Below are positions 1 to 6,521 of a DNA stretch of 8,774 nucleotides, piece by piece. The notes under the pieces are model-generated. The model did no database searches, was not told where the DNA came from, and saw nothing but the letters and a program-made list of their open reading frames with translations. The position numbers and the translations under genes were made by a program. This DNA is from an uncultured Eggerthellaceae bacterium (GTDB lineage Bacteria > Actinomycetota > Coriobacteriia > Coriobacteriales > Eggerthellaceae): the NCBI GenBank assembly GCA_910585565.1, contig CAJUFC010000206.1, positions 1 through 8,774 of the forward strand, given 5' to 3'. Each line of letters starts with the position of its first letter. The stretch's first letter is position 1.

Positions 1-1
1 C

Positions 2-442
2 ATGAACGCGCCCGCCACGATCGCCTGGGCGCGCCACAACCGCTCGACGATGGTGCGCATCCCGGGCTATCGCCCTGACTTTGCCGATGCCTGCCGGGTG
101 GAGCTGCGCAACCCCGACCCGGCTGCCAACCCCTATCTTGCCTTCGCCGTCATGCTGGCCTCAGGCCTCGACGGCATCGAGCGCGAGCTGGCGCTGGCGC
201 CGCCGCACGAGGAGCACGACTTCTTCACGCTGGATGCCACCGAGATACGCAAGATGGGCATTGATGTCTTGCCCCAGACGCTCGGGGAGGCGGTCGAGGC
301 GTTCGCGCAGAGCGACTTCATGCGGGGTGTGCTGGGCGAGCACGTGCACGAGTATCTGGTGGCCTCCAAGCGTTCGGCCTGGAGCGAGTTCCAGCGCACG
401 GTGACCCCGTGGGAGCTTGAGCGCGACCTGGCGGTCCTGTGA
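2..442 (+). CDS. glnA: Glutamine synthetase, type I, C-terminal part (5' end outside window)
   Basis: This is the last 146 codons of glutamine synthetase, the cytoplasmic enzyme that makes glutamine from glutamate, ammonia and ATP. The reading frame is open to the left edge, so the Met at position 2 is internal and not the start. Visible family signatures are the NRSTMVRIP segment (about residues 13-21 of the fragment), which carries the NRS and Arg of the active site, and RVELRNPDPAANPYLAF (about 32-48), which carries a metal/substrate-site Glu. The C-terminal tail ending in WELERDL is typical of the family. Where adenylylated enzymes carry an NLYDLP-like tyrosine motif, this protein has DFFTLDATE with no Tyr. 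It therefore looks like the GS-I-alpha type, controlled by feedback or transcription and not by adenylylation; that is inference. Its TGA stop overlaps the ATG of the downstream regulator by one base, suggesting cotranscription and coupled translation. Confidence 0.95.
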   Translation: MNAPATIAWARHNRSTMVRIPGYRPDFADACRVELRNPDPAANPYLAFAVMLASGLDGIERELALAPPHEEHDFFTLDATEIRKMGIDVLPQTLGEAVEAFAQSDFMRGVLGEHVHEYLVASKRSAWSEFQRTVTPWELERDLAVL

Positions 443-1113
443 TGGCGAAGAAGATCGCATTCGTTGCAGACTCGCTGGACAGCGCGCACCGCTTTCAGCG
501 GGCGCTGTCCCAGATGGACGTCGAGGTGACGGCGGGGTCTACCGCGCACCTCCGACAGCTCATCGCCGCTCATCCTGATTGCGATCTCGTCATCTGCGAG
601 ATGCAGGGGCGAGCTTCGTCGTCGATAGGCGAGATCGAGTCGCTGCTCATCGGCGAGGGCGTGGGCGCGTTGCTGCTGGTCGTGTCTGCCGATGACCTCG
701 CCGAGCTGCGGCTGCCGCTGCAGCTGCACGCCGACTTCGTCGTGGCAGACGCGTCAGCAGAAGAGTATGCGGCTCGGGTGCGCCTCATGCTCTGGCCGGG
801 CAACGAGGCGTCGTCGAGCGACTTCATCGCTGTCGATAACATGACGATCAACCTGGCCACCTATCAGGTCAAGGTGAATGACGAGGCGATTGACCTCACC
901 TATCTCGAATACGCGCTGCTTGCGTTTTTGGTGACGCATCCCGGGCGCACCTATTCGCGCGACACGCTGCTCAGGCGCGTGTGGGGCTTTGACTACTATG
1001 GGGGCTCGCGCACCGTGGACGTGCATGTGCGGCGCGTGCGCGCCAAGCTGGGCCCCGAGCTGGCCCAGCGACTGGAAACCGTGCGCGGCGTCGGCTATCT
1101 TTGGAACATTTAA
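442..1113 (+). CDS. OmpR/PhoB-type regulator with degenerate receiver, GlnR-like
   Basis: This predicted 223-residue DNA-binding transcription factor has two domains. Residues 1-118 form a receiver-like domain and residues 125-223 a winged helix containing LTYLEYALL, the WGFDYYGGSRTVDVHVRRVRAKLG recognition region (split here as WGFDYYGGSRTVDV and HVRRVRAKLG), and the final TVRGVGYLW hairpin. The receiver is atypical. The phospho-acceptor position in the DLVICEM strand is Glu53 instead of Asp, the usual N-terminal acidic pair is reduced, and the conserved Lys is missing near HADFVVAD (residues 96-103). Control by phosphorylation is therefore unlikely. From memory, the winged helix strongly resembles actinobacterial GlnR, an OmpR-family nitrogen regulator that also has an atypical receiver. 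The overlap with glnA supports a nitrogen role, but this is inference and no GlnR box was identified. The ATG at 442 was chosen; a GTG immediately before it (439) is possible. No histidine kinase gene is adjacent. Confidence 0.88.
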   Translation: MAKKIAFVADSLDSAHRFQRALSQMDVEVTAGSTAHLRQLIAAHPDCDLVICEMQGRASSSIGEIESLLIGEGVGALLLVVSADDLAELRLPLQLHADFVVADASAEEYAARVRLMLWPGNEASSSDFIAVDNMTINLATYQVKVNDEAIDLTYLEYALLAFLVTHPGRTYSRDTLLRRVWGFDYYGGSRTVDVHVRRVRAKLGPELAQRLETVRGVGYLWNI

Positions 1114-1119
1114 GCTACA

Positions 1120-1133
1120 CTTCTCGGGAGAAG
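1120..1133. promoter_or_regulatory. Short perfect palindrome in the regulator-polA gap
   Basis: CTTCTC-GG-GAGAAG is a perfect 6-base inverted repeat just after the regulator stop and 32 bases before the polA start. The 2-base centre is too small for a good RNA hairpin, although 5 pairs with a 4-base loop are possible. It could be an operator or chance. No T-run follows, so it is not a normal terminator. No clear promoter is visible in the 52-base gap. Confidence 0.2.
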
Positions 1134-1165
1134 ATACTTCAGATTCGTCACGCGAAGGGCTCCCT

Positions 1166-3793
1166 ATGACCAAGACGATCGCCGTCATCGACGGCAACTC
1201 CCTCATGCACCGCGCCTATCATGCCATCCAGACACCCATGGCCGCGCTCGACGGCACGCCCACCAACGCTGTCTTCGGCTTCATGCAAATGTTCTGCAAG
1301 TTCGTCGAGACGACCGCCCCTGACGCCGTCGTGTGCGCCTTTGACGCCGGCAAGCCCACCGAACGCATCGCCGAGCTGCCGGAATACAAGGCGCAGCGTC
1401 CCCATATGGACGACGAGCTGAGGGTGCAGTTTCCGGTCATCGAGGAGCTGCTGGGCGCGATGGACGTGCCGGTCGTCAAGGTGCCGGGCTGGGAGGGCGA
1501 CGACATCCTGGGCACCGTTGCTGCGCGTGACGAGAAGCTGGGGTTCAAGACGCTGGTGGTGACCGGCGACAAGGATGCCTGCCAGCTGGCAAGCGAGCTC
1601 ACGAGCATCGTCAACACCAAGAAGGGCATCAGCGACATCGTGGTGCTCGACCCGGCCGGCGTGGAGGAGAAATACGGCGTCACCCCGGCGCAGTTCACCG
1701 ACTACCTGGGCCTTATGGGCGACACCTCCGACAACATTCCCGGCGTGCCCGGCGTGGGGCCCAAAACGGCGATGACGATGCTGCAGAAGTTCGGCGACAT
1801 GGAGCATGTGTACGAAAACCTCGACGAGTTCACCGCCAAGCAGCGGCAAAAGCTGGAAGAGAACAAGGACCTCGCGTTCCTGAGCCGCCAGATCGCAACC
1901 ATCGTGCGCGATCTGGACTTCGAGCTGGACCTAGAGGGCATCGCGTTCCCGTCGTTCAGCGAGCAGAGCGTGTCGGCGGCGTTCAAGAAGTATTCGCTCA
2001 TGAGCCCGCTTACGCGCGTGCTGCGGTTCGTGGACTCGACGCCTGCGATCGAGCGCGTCGACATCGACCCAGGCGAGCGCGTGTCGGCGGAGGACTGGCA
2101 GCGTCTGTTGGACGCTGCCATCGATGCTGATGAGGAGGTGGGGTTCGCCTTCGCGACAGGAGAGCAAGACACCATCTTCGGCATGAGCGTCACGGGGGCG
2201 TTCGCGACGAGCGCGGGCCATGTCGTGCTGACGAACGACCAGGTCTGTGCGGCTTTGGCACATCTCGTTGTCCGGGGGAGACTGGCCACCATGGATGTGA
2301 AGGAGGCGCTCAAGCTCATCTATCCTGCGGATACCGCAGAGCAGCCGCTCGTGACGACCGCAGACGTATTCGCGGTGCGCGCCTTCGACATCGCGCTGGC
2401 GGCATACCTTTTGAATTCGACGGTGTCCTCGTATACGTATGCGGGGCTTGCCGAGGCGTTTCTGGGCGGCGTGCCCGAAGAGCGCGACTCGGTGGTGGAC
2501 GAGGTCGCCCAGAACGCGGCGATGGCCCGCCTGTTGGTGGGCAAGCTCGCAAGCGCCATGGCCGATGACGCCAGCGAGCGCGTCTACGACGAGGTGGACA
2601 TGCCGCTGGTGCCCGTGCTGCTGGAGATGGAGCGCACCGGCGTCGAGGTCGACGTCGAGCGATTGTCCGTGCTGAGAGATGCTGCTGCGGCCGAGCTGGA
2701 ATCGCTCGCAGGCGAGATATACGGCATCGCCGGCGAGGAGTTCAACATCGACTCGCCCAAGCAGCTGGGGCATGTGCTGTTCGAGATGATGGGGCTCGAG
2801 CCGCTCAAGAAGAACCGGCGCGGCTACTCGACCGACGCGACGGTGCTGCGCGAGCTGGCCAAGACCGAGCCGATTGCGTCTTTGGTCATCAGGTACCGCG
2901 AGGTGTCCAAGATCAAGGGCACCTACATCGACTCGCTGCCCAAGATGCGCAGCGCCGACCGGCGCATCCATACGGTGTTCCATCAGACCGTGACGGCCAC
3001 AGGGCGCCTGTCTTCTTCTGATCCCAACCTGCAGAACATCCCCGTGCGCACCGACTTCGGGCGCCAGATACGCGAGTGCTTCGTGCCCTTGCGGGAGGGC
3101 GATGTGTTCCTGTCGGCCGACTATTCCCAGATCGAGCTGAGGCTGTTGGCGCACCTCTCGGAAGACGAGCACCTTATCGCGGCGTTCAACTCGGGGGCGG
3201 ACTTCCATGCGAGCACGGCCGCGCGCGTCTTCGGACTGGACGTAGGCGAGGTGACCCCGCAGCTGAGAAGCCGTGCCAAGGCGGTCAACTTCGGCATCGT
3301 TTATGGACAGCAGGCATTCGGGCTGGCCCAGACGCTCGACATCCCGCGCCGCGAGGCCCAAGAGATGATTGACCTCTATTTCGCGGCCTACCCGCGCGTG
3401 CGGGAATTCCTCGACGATGTCGTCAAGCAGGCGACCGAGACGGGGTATGCCCAGACGATGTTCGGACGCAAGCGGCACATCCCGGACCTGCGCTCGTCCA
3501 ACCGCCAGCGGGCCGGCGTCGGGGAGCGCACCGCCATGAACCATCCGATGCAGGGGAGCGCTGCCGACATCATCAAGCTGGCGATGGTCGAGGTCGCCCG
3601 GCGCCTGCGCGAGGAGGGCTTCGCCTCTGCGCTCTTGCTGCAGGTGCACGACGAGCTGGACCTGTCGGTGCCGGAGAGCGAGATCGCATCGGTGTCCCAG
3701 ATGCTGGCAGACGTGATGGAGAATATCGTCAATCTGTCCGTTCCGCTGTCGGTAGACGTGTCGTACGGGCCGAACTGGGCCAAGGCGCACTAG
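1166..3793 (+). CDS. polA: DNA polymerase I (875 aa)
   Basis: Cytoplasmic family A polymerase that fills gaps in repair and replaces RNA primers on Okazaki fragments. Residues 1-290 are the 5' nuclease domain, with GWEGDD (108-113), TGDKDACQL (133-141) and GDTSDNIPGVPGVGPKTA (185-202). Residues about 300-470 occupy the place of the 3'-5' exonuclease, but the DxE metal-binding motif is replaced by FAFATGEQ (327-334) and the later Asp motifs are not recognisable, so proofreading is probably absent. Residues about 475-875 form the polymerase: TATGRLSSSDPNLQNIP (610-626), motif A DYSQIELR (652-659), motif B R701...K705...Y713-G714, and motif C VHDE (827-830). Catalytic carboxylates are Asp652 and Asp829. 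The ATG at 1166 was chosen because the protein starts exactly at the nuclease domain (TKTIAVIDGNSLMHRAY) and has a GAAGGG ribosome site six bases upstream; upstream in-frame extension would run across the regulator gene. Length is normal for the family. Confidence 0.97.
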   Translation: MTKTIAVIDGNSLMHRAYHAIQTPMAALDGTPTNAVFGFMQMFCKFVETTAPDAVVCAFDAGKPTERIAELPEYKAQRPHMDDELRVQFPVIEELLGAMDVPVVKVPGWEGDDILGTVAARDEKLGFKTLVVTGDKDACQLASELTSIVNTKKGISDIVVLDPAGVEEKYGVTPAQFTDYLGLMGDTSDNIPGVPGVGPKTAMTMLQKFGDMEHVYENLDEFTAKQRQKLEENKDLAFLSRQIATIVRDLDFELDLEGIAFPSFSEQSVSAAFKKYSLMSPLTRVLRFVDSTPAIERVDIDPGERVSAEDWQRLLDAAIDADEEVGFAFATGEQDTIFGMSVTGAFATSAGHVVLTNDQVCAALAHLVVRGRLATMDVKEALKLIYPADTAEQPLVTTADVFAVRAFDIALAAYLLNSTVSSYTYAGLAEAFLGGVPEERDSVVDEVAQNAAMARLLVGKLASAMADDASERVYDEVDMPLVPVLLEMERTGVEVDVERLSVLRDAAAAELESLAGEIYGIAGEEFNIDSPKQLGHVLFEMMGLEPLKKNRRGYSTDATVLRELAKTEPIASLVIRYREVSKIKGTYIDSLPKMRSADRRIHTVFHQTVTATGRLSSSDPNLQNIPVRTDFGRQIRECFVPLREGDVFLSADYSQIELRLLAHLSEDEHLIAAFNSGADFHASTAARVFGLDVGEVTPQLRSRAKAVNFGIVYGQQAFGLAQTLDIPRREAQEMIDLYFAAYPRVREFLDDVVKQATETGYAQTMFGRKRHIPDLRSSNRQRAGVGERTAMNHPMQGSAADIIKLAMVEVARRLREEGFASALLLQVHDELDLSVPESEIASVSQMLADVMENIVNLSVPLSVDVSYGPNWAKAH

Positions 3794-3892
3794 GGCGCGG
3801 CCCTTGGCCTTGGCGGCCTTTCGTGTCGGCTCGGGCTGACGCGTGGCGCTCTGGCTACGGCGCTGTCGGCTTTGCTGCATCATGTTTGATTC

Positions 3893-3920
3893 TTGACGAA
3901 TTCTCCACAATTGTTAATAT
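3893..3920 (+). promoter_or_regulatory. Sigma-70-type promoter for modA
   Basis: TTGACG (3893-3898) and TAATAT (3915-3920) are spaced by 16 bases, in the most AT-rich stretch of the window and 60 bases before the modA ATG. This is a good match to the housekeeping promoter consensus. The expected transcription start is near 3927-3930, giving a leader of about 50 bases. A perfect 10-base palindrome, ATACATGTAT (3919-3928), overlaps the end of the -10 box and the presumed start point. Confidence 0.7.
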
Positions 3921-3956
3921 ACATGTATGAGGATAATTCACAGTAGAGAATAATCC
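3898..3956. promoter_or_regulatory. Candidate operator: three GAATNNTCC-type half-sites around the modA promoter
   Basis: GAATTCTCC at 3898-3906 overlaps the end of the -35 box. GGATAATTC at 3931-3939 reads GAATTATCC on the other strand, and GAATAATCC lies at 3948-3956. The last two form a 9-base inverted repeat with one mismatch and an 8-base spacer, located just downstream of the presumed transcription start. That placement suits a repressor operator or a leader hairpin. The sequence was not recognised as a known ModE or GlnR site. The regulator is unknown. Confidence 0.4.
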
Positions 3957-3979
3957 TGCGACCGAAGCGAGGAGGAGTC

Positions 3980-4879
3980 ATGAAAAACCGTGTCGGAAGG
4001 CTTGCTAGCGGCGTCATTGCGCTGTCGATGGCGGCAACGCTGGGATTGGCCGGGTGCTCTGCGCCGCAGGGCGGCCAAGGCGCCAGTGGGAGCGCTGCTG
4101 GCAACGCGGAGGCGAGCGCTGGCGCACAAAGCGACGCGGAGCTGCAGATCTTCGCGGCCAACTCGCTTTCCAAGGCGATGGACGAGGCTCAGGGGCTCTA
4201 CACCGAGCAGACGGGCGTCACCTTTGCCGACACGCAGTACAAAGGCTCGGGCGAGCTGAACGAGATGCTGGCGGCAGGCACGTATGCCGACCTCGAGATT
4301 ACGGCATCGAAGGGCACCATGGACGCGGCTGTCGAGAAGGGCTATGTCGACGAGTCCACGCGCACGGACGTGTTCACCAACGAGCTCGTCATCGTGGCGA
4401 AGCAGGATGCCGACTACCAGGACGTGACGCTGCAGGACATCGCTGAGGGCGCCTATACCGTATGCGTCGGCGACGACTCGGTGCCGGCAGGCACCTATGC
4501 CGCCCAGGCGCTCTCGACGGTGGGCGCCTACGAGCCGCCTGCAGACGAGGCAGGCAAGACGGGCAAGGACATCTCGGGCAAGGGCGGCAGCTACGTCGGC
4601 ATCACGCCGGTGCTGCAGACCTCGGTCGGCAACGTCTGCAAGCAGGCCGAGAACGGGGACGTGGACGTGGCCATCGTGTACTCGTCTGACGTCTTCCGCT
4701 TTGGCGGCGTCAAGGTCGTCGGCGTCATCCCGGACGACACCCACAAGGCGATCGTCTATCCGGGGGCGGTGTGTGCCGAGTCGGCGCATCCGGAAGAGGC
4801 AGCAGCGTTCCTTGCCTGGTGCACGACCGACCCGGATGCCCAGAAGGTCTGGCAGAAGTGGGGATTCGATCTCGCTTAG
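3980..4879 (+). CDS. modA: Molybdate/tungstate ABC transporter substrate-binding lipoprotein
   Basis: This 299-residue protein is the extracellular receptor that captures molybdate (possibly tungstate) for the ModBC permease. Residues 1-25 are a lipoprotein signal peptide ending in the lipobox LAGC with the lipidated Cys at 26. A low-complexity Gly/Ala/Ser linker (about 27-52) follows, then the binding fold. Expected oxyanion-site segments are IFAANSL (57-63), YKGSGEL (87-93), VPAGTYAAQAL (168-178) and VDVAIVYSSD (228-237), where the Tyr and Ser residues match the ModA ligand pattern. A Lys/Gly-rich insertion (about 190-204) precedes SYVGITP. The start is fixed by AGGAGG at 3970-3975, four bases upstream, and by the signal peptide. 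It has its own strong promoter. The next gene is 201 bases away, which is unusual for a mod operon and may allow more ModA than permease to be made. Confidence 0.93.
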   Translation: MKNRVGRLASGVIALSMAATLGLAGCSAPQGGQGASGSAAGNAEASAGAQSDAELQIFAANSLSKAMDEAQGLYTEQTGVTFADTQYKGSGELNEMLAAGTYADLEITASKGTMDAAVEKGYVDESTRTDVFTNELVIVAKQDADYQDVTLQDIAEGAYTVCVGDDSVPAGTYAAQALSTVGAYEPPADEAGKTGKDISGKGGSYVGITPVLQTSVGNVCKQAENGDVDVAIVYSSDVFRFGGVKVVGVIPDDTHKAIVYPGAVCAESAHPEEAAAFLAWCTTDPDAQKVWQKWGFDLA

Positions 4880-4885
4880 CCGTTA

Positions 4886-4905
4886 CGATGGCCGAGCGGC
4901 CATCG
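4886..4905 (+). terminator. Perfect hairpin directly after modA
   Basis: CGATGGCC, loop GAGC, GGCCATCG gives a perfect 8-pair stem starting 7 bases after the modA stop. No T-run follows, so it is not a textbook intrinsic terminator. It could protect the modA mRNA 3' end from exonucleases or act in Rho-linked or pausing control. Confidence 0.4.
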
Positions 4906-4920
4906 CAACTGATTGACGCT

Positions 4921-4948
4921 GCGTGGCCCGCGTCAGCGGGCCAGCTTT
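4921..4948 (+). terminator. Candidate intrinsic terminator between modA and modB
   Basis: TGGCCCGC (4924-4931), loop GTCA, GCGGGCCA (4936-4943) is a perfect 8-pair GC-rich stem. It can be extended by an outer GC/GC pair across a one-base bulge, and TTT follows at 4946-4948. The T-run is short, so termination is probably partial. It would reduce transcription into modB and modC relative to modA. Confidence 0.45.
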
Positions 4949-5080
4949 CCGCTTTGGGCCTTCGGTCGTTGGTCGAAGCCAATTCCCTTCGGCTTTCGCG
5001 GAATTTGACGCACCATCCGGGCCGCTCGCTCCTGTGGCCAATCTTGTGTCATTTCGTCGTTGTTTTGAGAAAATAGGGCT
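4949..5080 (+). other. modB leader with mutually exclusive stem-loops
   Basis: This stretch has no coding evidence. CGAAGCC (4974-4980) can pair with GGCCTTCG (4957-4964) upstream, or with GGCTTTCG (4991-4998) downstream, each as 7 pairs with one bulge; the two cannot form together. A further 6-pair repeat, AATTCC (4981-4986) with GGAATT (5000-5005), surrounds the second option. This resembles an attenuator or riboswitch-like layout, but no known molybdenum-cofactor riboswitch core was recognised. A convincing promoter was not seen. Only a weak AGGG lies two bases before the modB ATG. Pairing was assessed by eye. Confidence 0.3.
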
Positions 5081-6517
5081 ATGAGGAAAAGGCTAACAAC
5101 TGTCGCATGCGTGATGCTCATGGCTTGCTTGTTGGTGCCCGGTGCTGCCGCTGTTGCCGATGACGAGAGCCTTGGCAGCGTGGATGCGCCAGCGGTGCAG
5201 ATCACGCCTGATGCGGACGCGGCCGCGGATGTCGAGCGCCAGCAGCAGACGGCGTCGGGCGTCACGGTGTCGGCGACGGGGGATGCCGCCCTCATCGACG
5301 GATGCAGCTTCGGCATCGACGACTTCGCCCGCGCGCAGGCCGGCTCGAACAAGGCCGTGGGGGACGTATACCATGGCTACAACTACTATATCGGCACCGA
5401 GCCGGAGAACCTGGCGGTCGTGTCGACCGGGGACTACGCCGTGTGCTATGTGCCGCCTGCGGTCCAGCGTGCGTTCGGCTTTCGCTTTGACGACCACAAT
5501 GGGCAAGACTATCTCAAGCGCTACTTGACGGCGCTCGATGACGCGAACGCCAAGGGCGGCCCGCGCCTGTCGAGCGTGCCGCAGTGGTACTTTACCGAAG
5601 AGCGCTCCTGCGTCATCGATGGCGTCGCGTTCAACTTCGACGCGGAGCTGCTGGAGGGGCGCTATTACGCCTACGTCATCGGGGAGGACGGCCAAGACGC
5701 GACGAACGTCGCGCATCCCTCCCATGTCGAGCTCGCCTTTGCCGACTTTGCGCGCGCCGTCGAGCCTGATGCGGTCGCCATCGTGCAGGAGGCGACGGGC
5801 CTGGCGTGGCTGGCGGAGTTCTTGGCAACGATGGACTACAGCCCCTTGTGGGTCACGCTCAAGACGACAGGCGTGGCCATCATCTTCATATTCGTGCTGG
5901 GACTGGCGGCGGCCTACTTCACGATGCGCATCTCAGCGCGCGCCCAGGACATATTCGACTCGATTTTCACCATCCCCATGGTCTTGCCGCCGACGGTGTG
6001 CGGGTTTTTGCTCCTGCTGGCGTTCGGCCGCTCGACGCCTTTGGGCGAGTGGTTCATCGAGGTGGGATTTCCGCTCGTGTTCAGCTGGCCGGCGACGGTC
6101 ATCGCTGCGGTGGTCGTGGCGTTTCCGCTCATGTACCGCAGCGCTCGCGGCGCCTTCGAGAGCTTGGACGCCAACATGCTGGATGCGGCACGGACGCTTG
6201 GGTGGTCGAACGCGCGCATCTTCTTCCGGCTCATGATGCCGCTGGCGTGGAGCTCGATTGCGGCTGGCACGGTGCTGGCGTTCGCGCGGGCCTTGGGCGA
6301 GTTTGGCGCTACGCTGTTCGTGGCGGGCAACTATGCCGGCATCACGCGCACCATTCCCATTGCCATCTATTTCGAGTGGATGAACGGCAACACCGACGTC
6401 GCGATCTTTTGGACGGTCGTCATCATGATATTCAGCTTCATCGTCGTTCTGTTCATCAACTTGTGGAGCCGCCATACGACGAAGTACCGCCATGCGGCTC
6501 CGTCCGAGCGGGGGTGA
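5081..6517 (+). CDS. modB: Molybdate ABC transporter permease with an N-terminal extracytoplasmic domain
   Basis: At 478 residues this is about twice the usual length of ModB (roughly 220-280). Residues 1-26 look like a signal peptide (KR-rich start, hydrophobic core, GAAAVA end). Residues about 27-250 are soluble, acidic and without a recognised family; they contain three cysteines (75, 122, 177) and an aromatic-rich YHGYNYY segment (97-103). From residue 251 (MDYSPLWVTLKTTG) a standard ModB begins, with about five membrane segments near 259-280, 294-315, 331-351, 388-412 and 440-461. It has the cytoplasmic EAA loop LDAARTLGWSNARIFFRLMMP (364-384), which docks on ModC, followed by the diagnostic FARALGEFGATLFVAG (401-416). 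The start at 5081 is supported by the signal-peptide n-region but has a weak ribosome site. The internal ATG at 5831 would give a normal-size ModB, so a second start is conceivable. The reading frame is continuous, with no sign of a missing stop. Confidence 0.9.
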   Translation: MRKRLTTVACVMLMACLLVPGAAAVADDESLGSVDAPAVQITPDADAAADVERQQQTASGVTVSATGDAALIDGCSFGIDDFARAQAGSNKAVGDVYHGYNYYIGTEPENLAVVSTGDYAVCYVPPAVQRAFGFRFDDHNGQDYLKRYLTALDDANAKGGPRLSSVPQWYFTEERSCVIDGVAFNFDAELLEGRYYAYVIGEDGQDATNVAHPSHVELAFADFARAVEPDAVAIVQEATGLAWLAEFLATMDYSPLWVTLKTTGVAIIFIFVLGLAAAYFTMRISARAQDIFDSIFTIPMVLPPTVCGFLLLLAFGRSTPLGEWFIEVGFPLVFSWPATVIAAVVVAFPLMYRSARGAFESLDANMLDAARTLGWSNARIFFRLMMPLAWSSIAAGTVLAFARALGEFGATLFVAGNYAGITRTIPIAIYFEWMNGNTDVAIFWTVVIMIFSFIVVLFINLWSRHTTKYRHAAPSERG

Positions 6518-6521
6518 TCTG

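Noticed and set aside
989..1165. N-terminal extension of polA by 59 residues
   Set aside because: It would lie inside the regulator gene in another frame. The PolA family starts at the nuclease domain encoded from 1166, which has a ribosome site.
3794..3892. Terminator after polA
   Set aside because: Small repeats exist, such as GTCGGC (3825-3830) with GCTGAC (3835-3840), but one pair is a wobble and no T-run follows. Nothing convincing was found.
1931..3910. Long open frame (659 codons) on the minus strand across polA
   Set aside because: It is antisense to a certain polA gene in GC-rich DNA, has an Arg/His-rich composition and no recognisable motif, so it is a codon-bias shadow.
5005..5033. 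TTGACG as a -35 box for modB
   Set aside because: No AT-rich -10 box is found at a suitable spacing; the following 25 bases are GC-rich.
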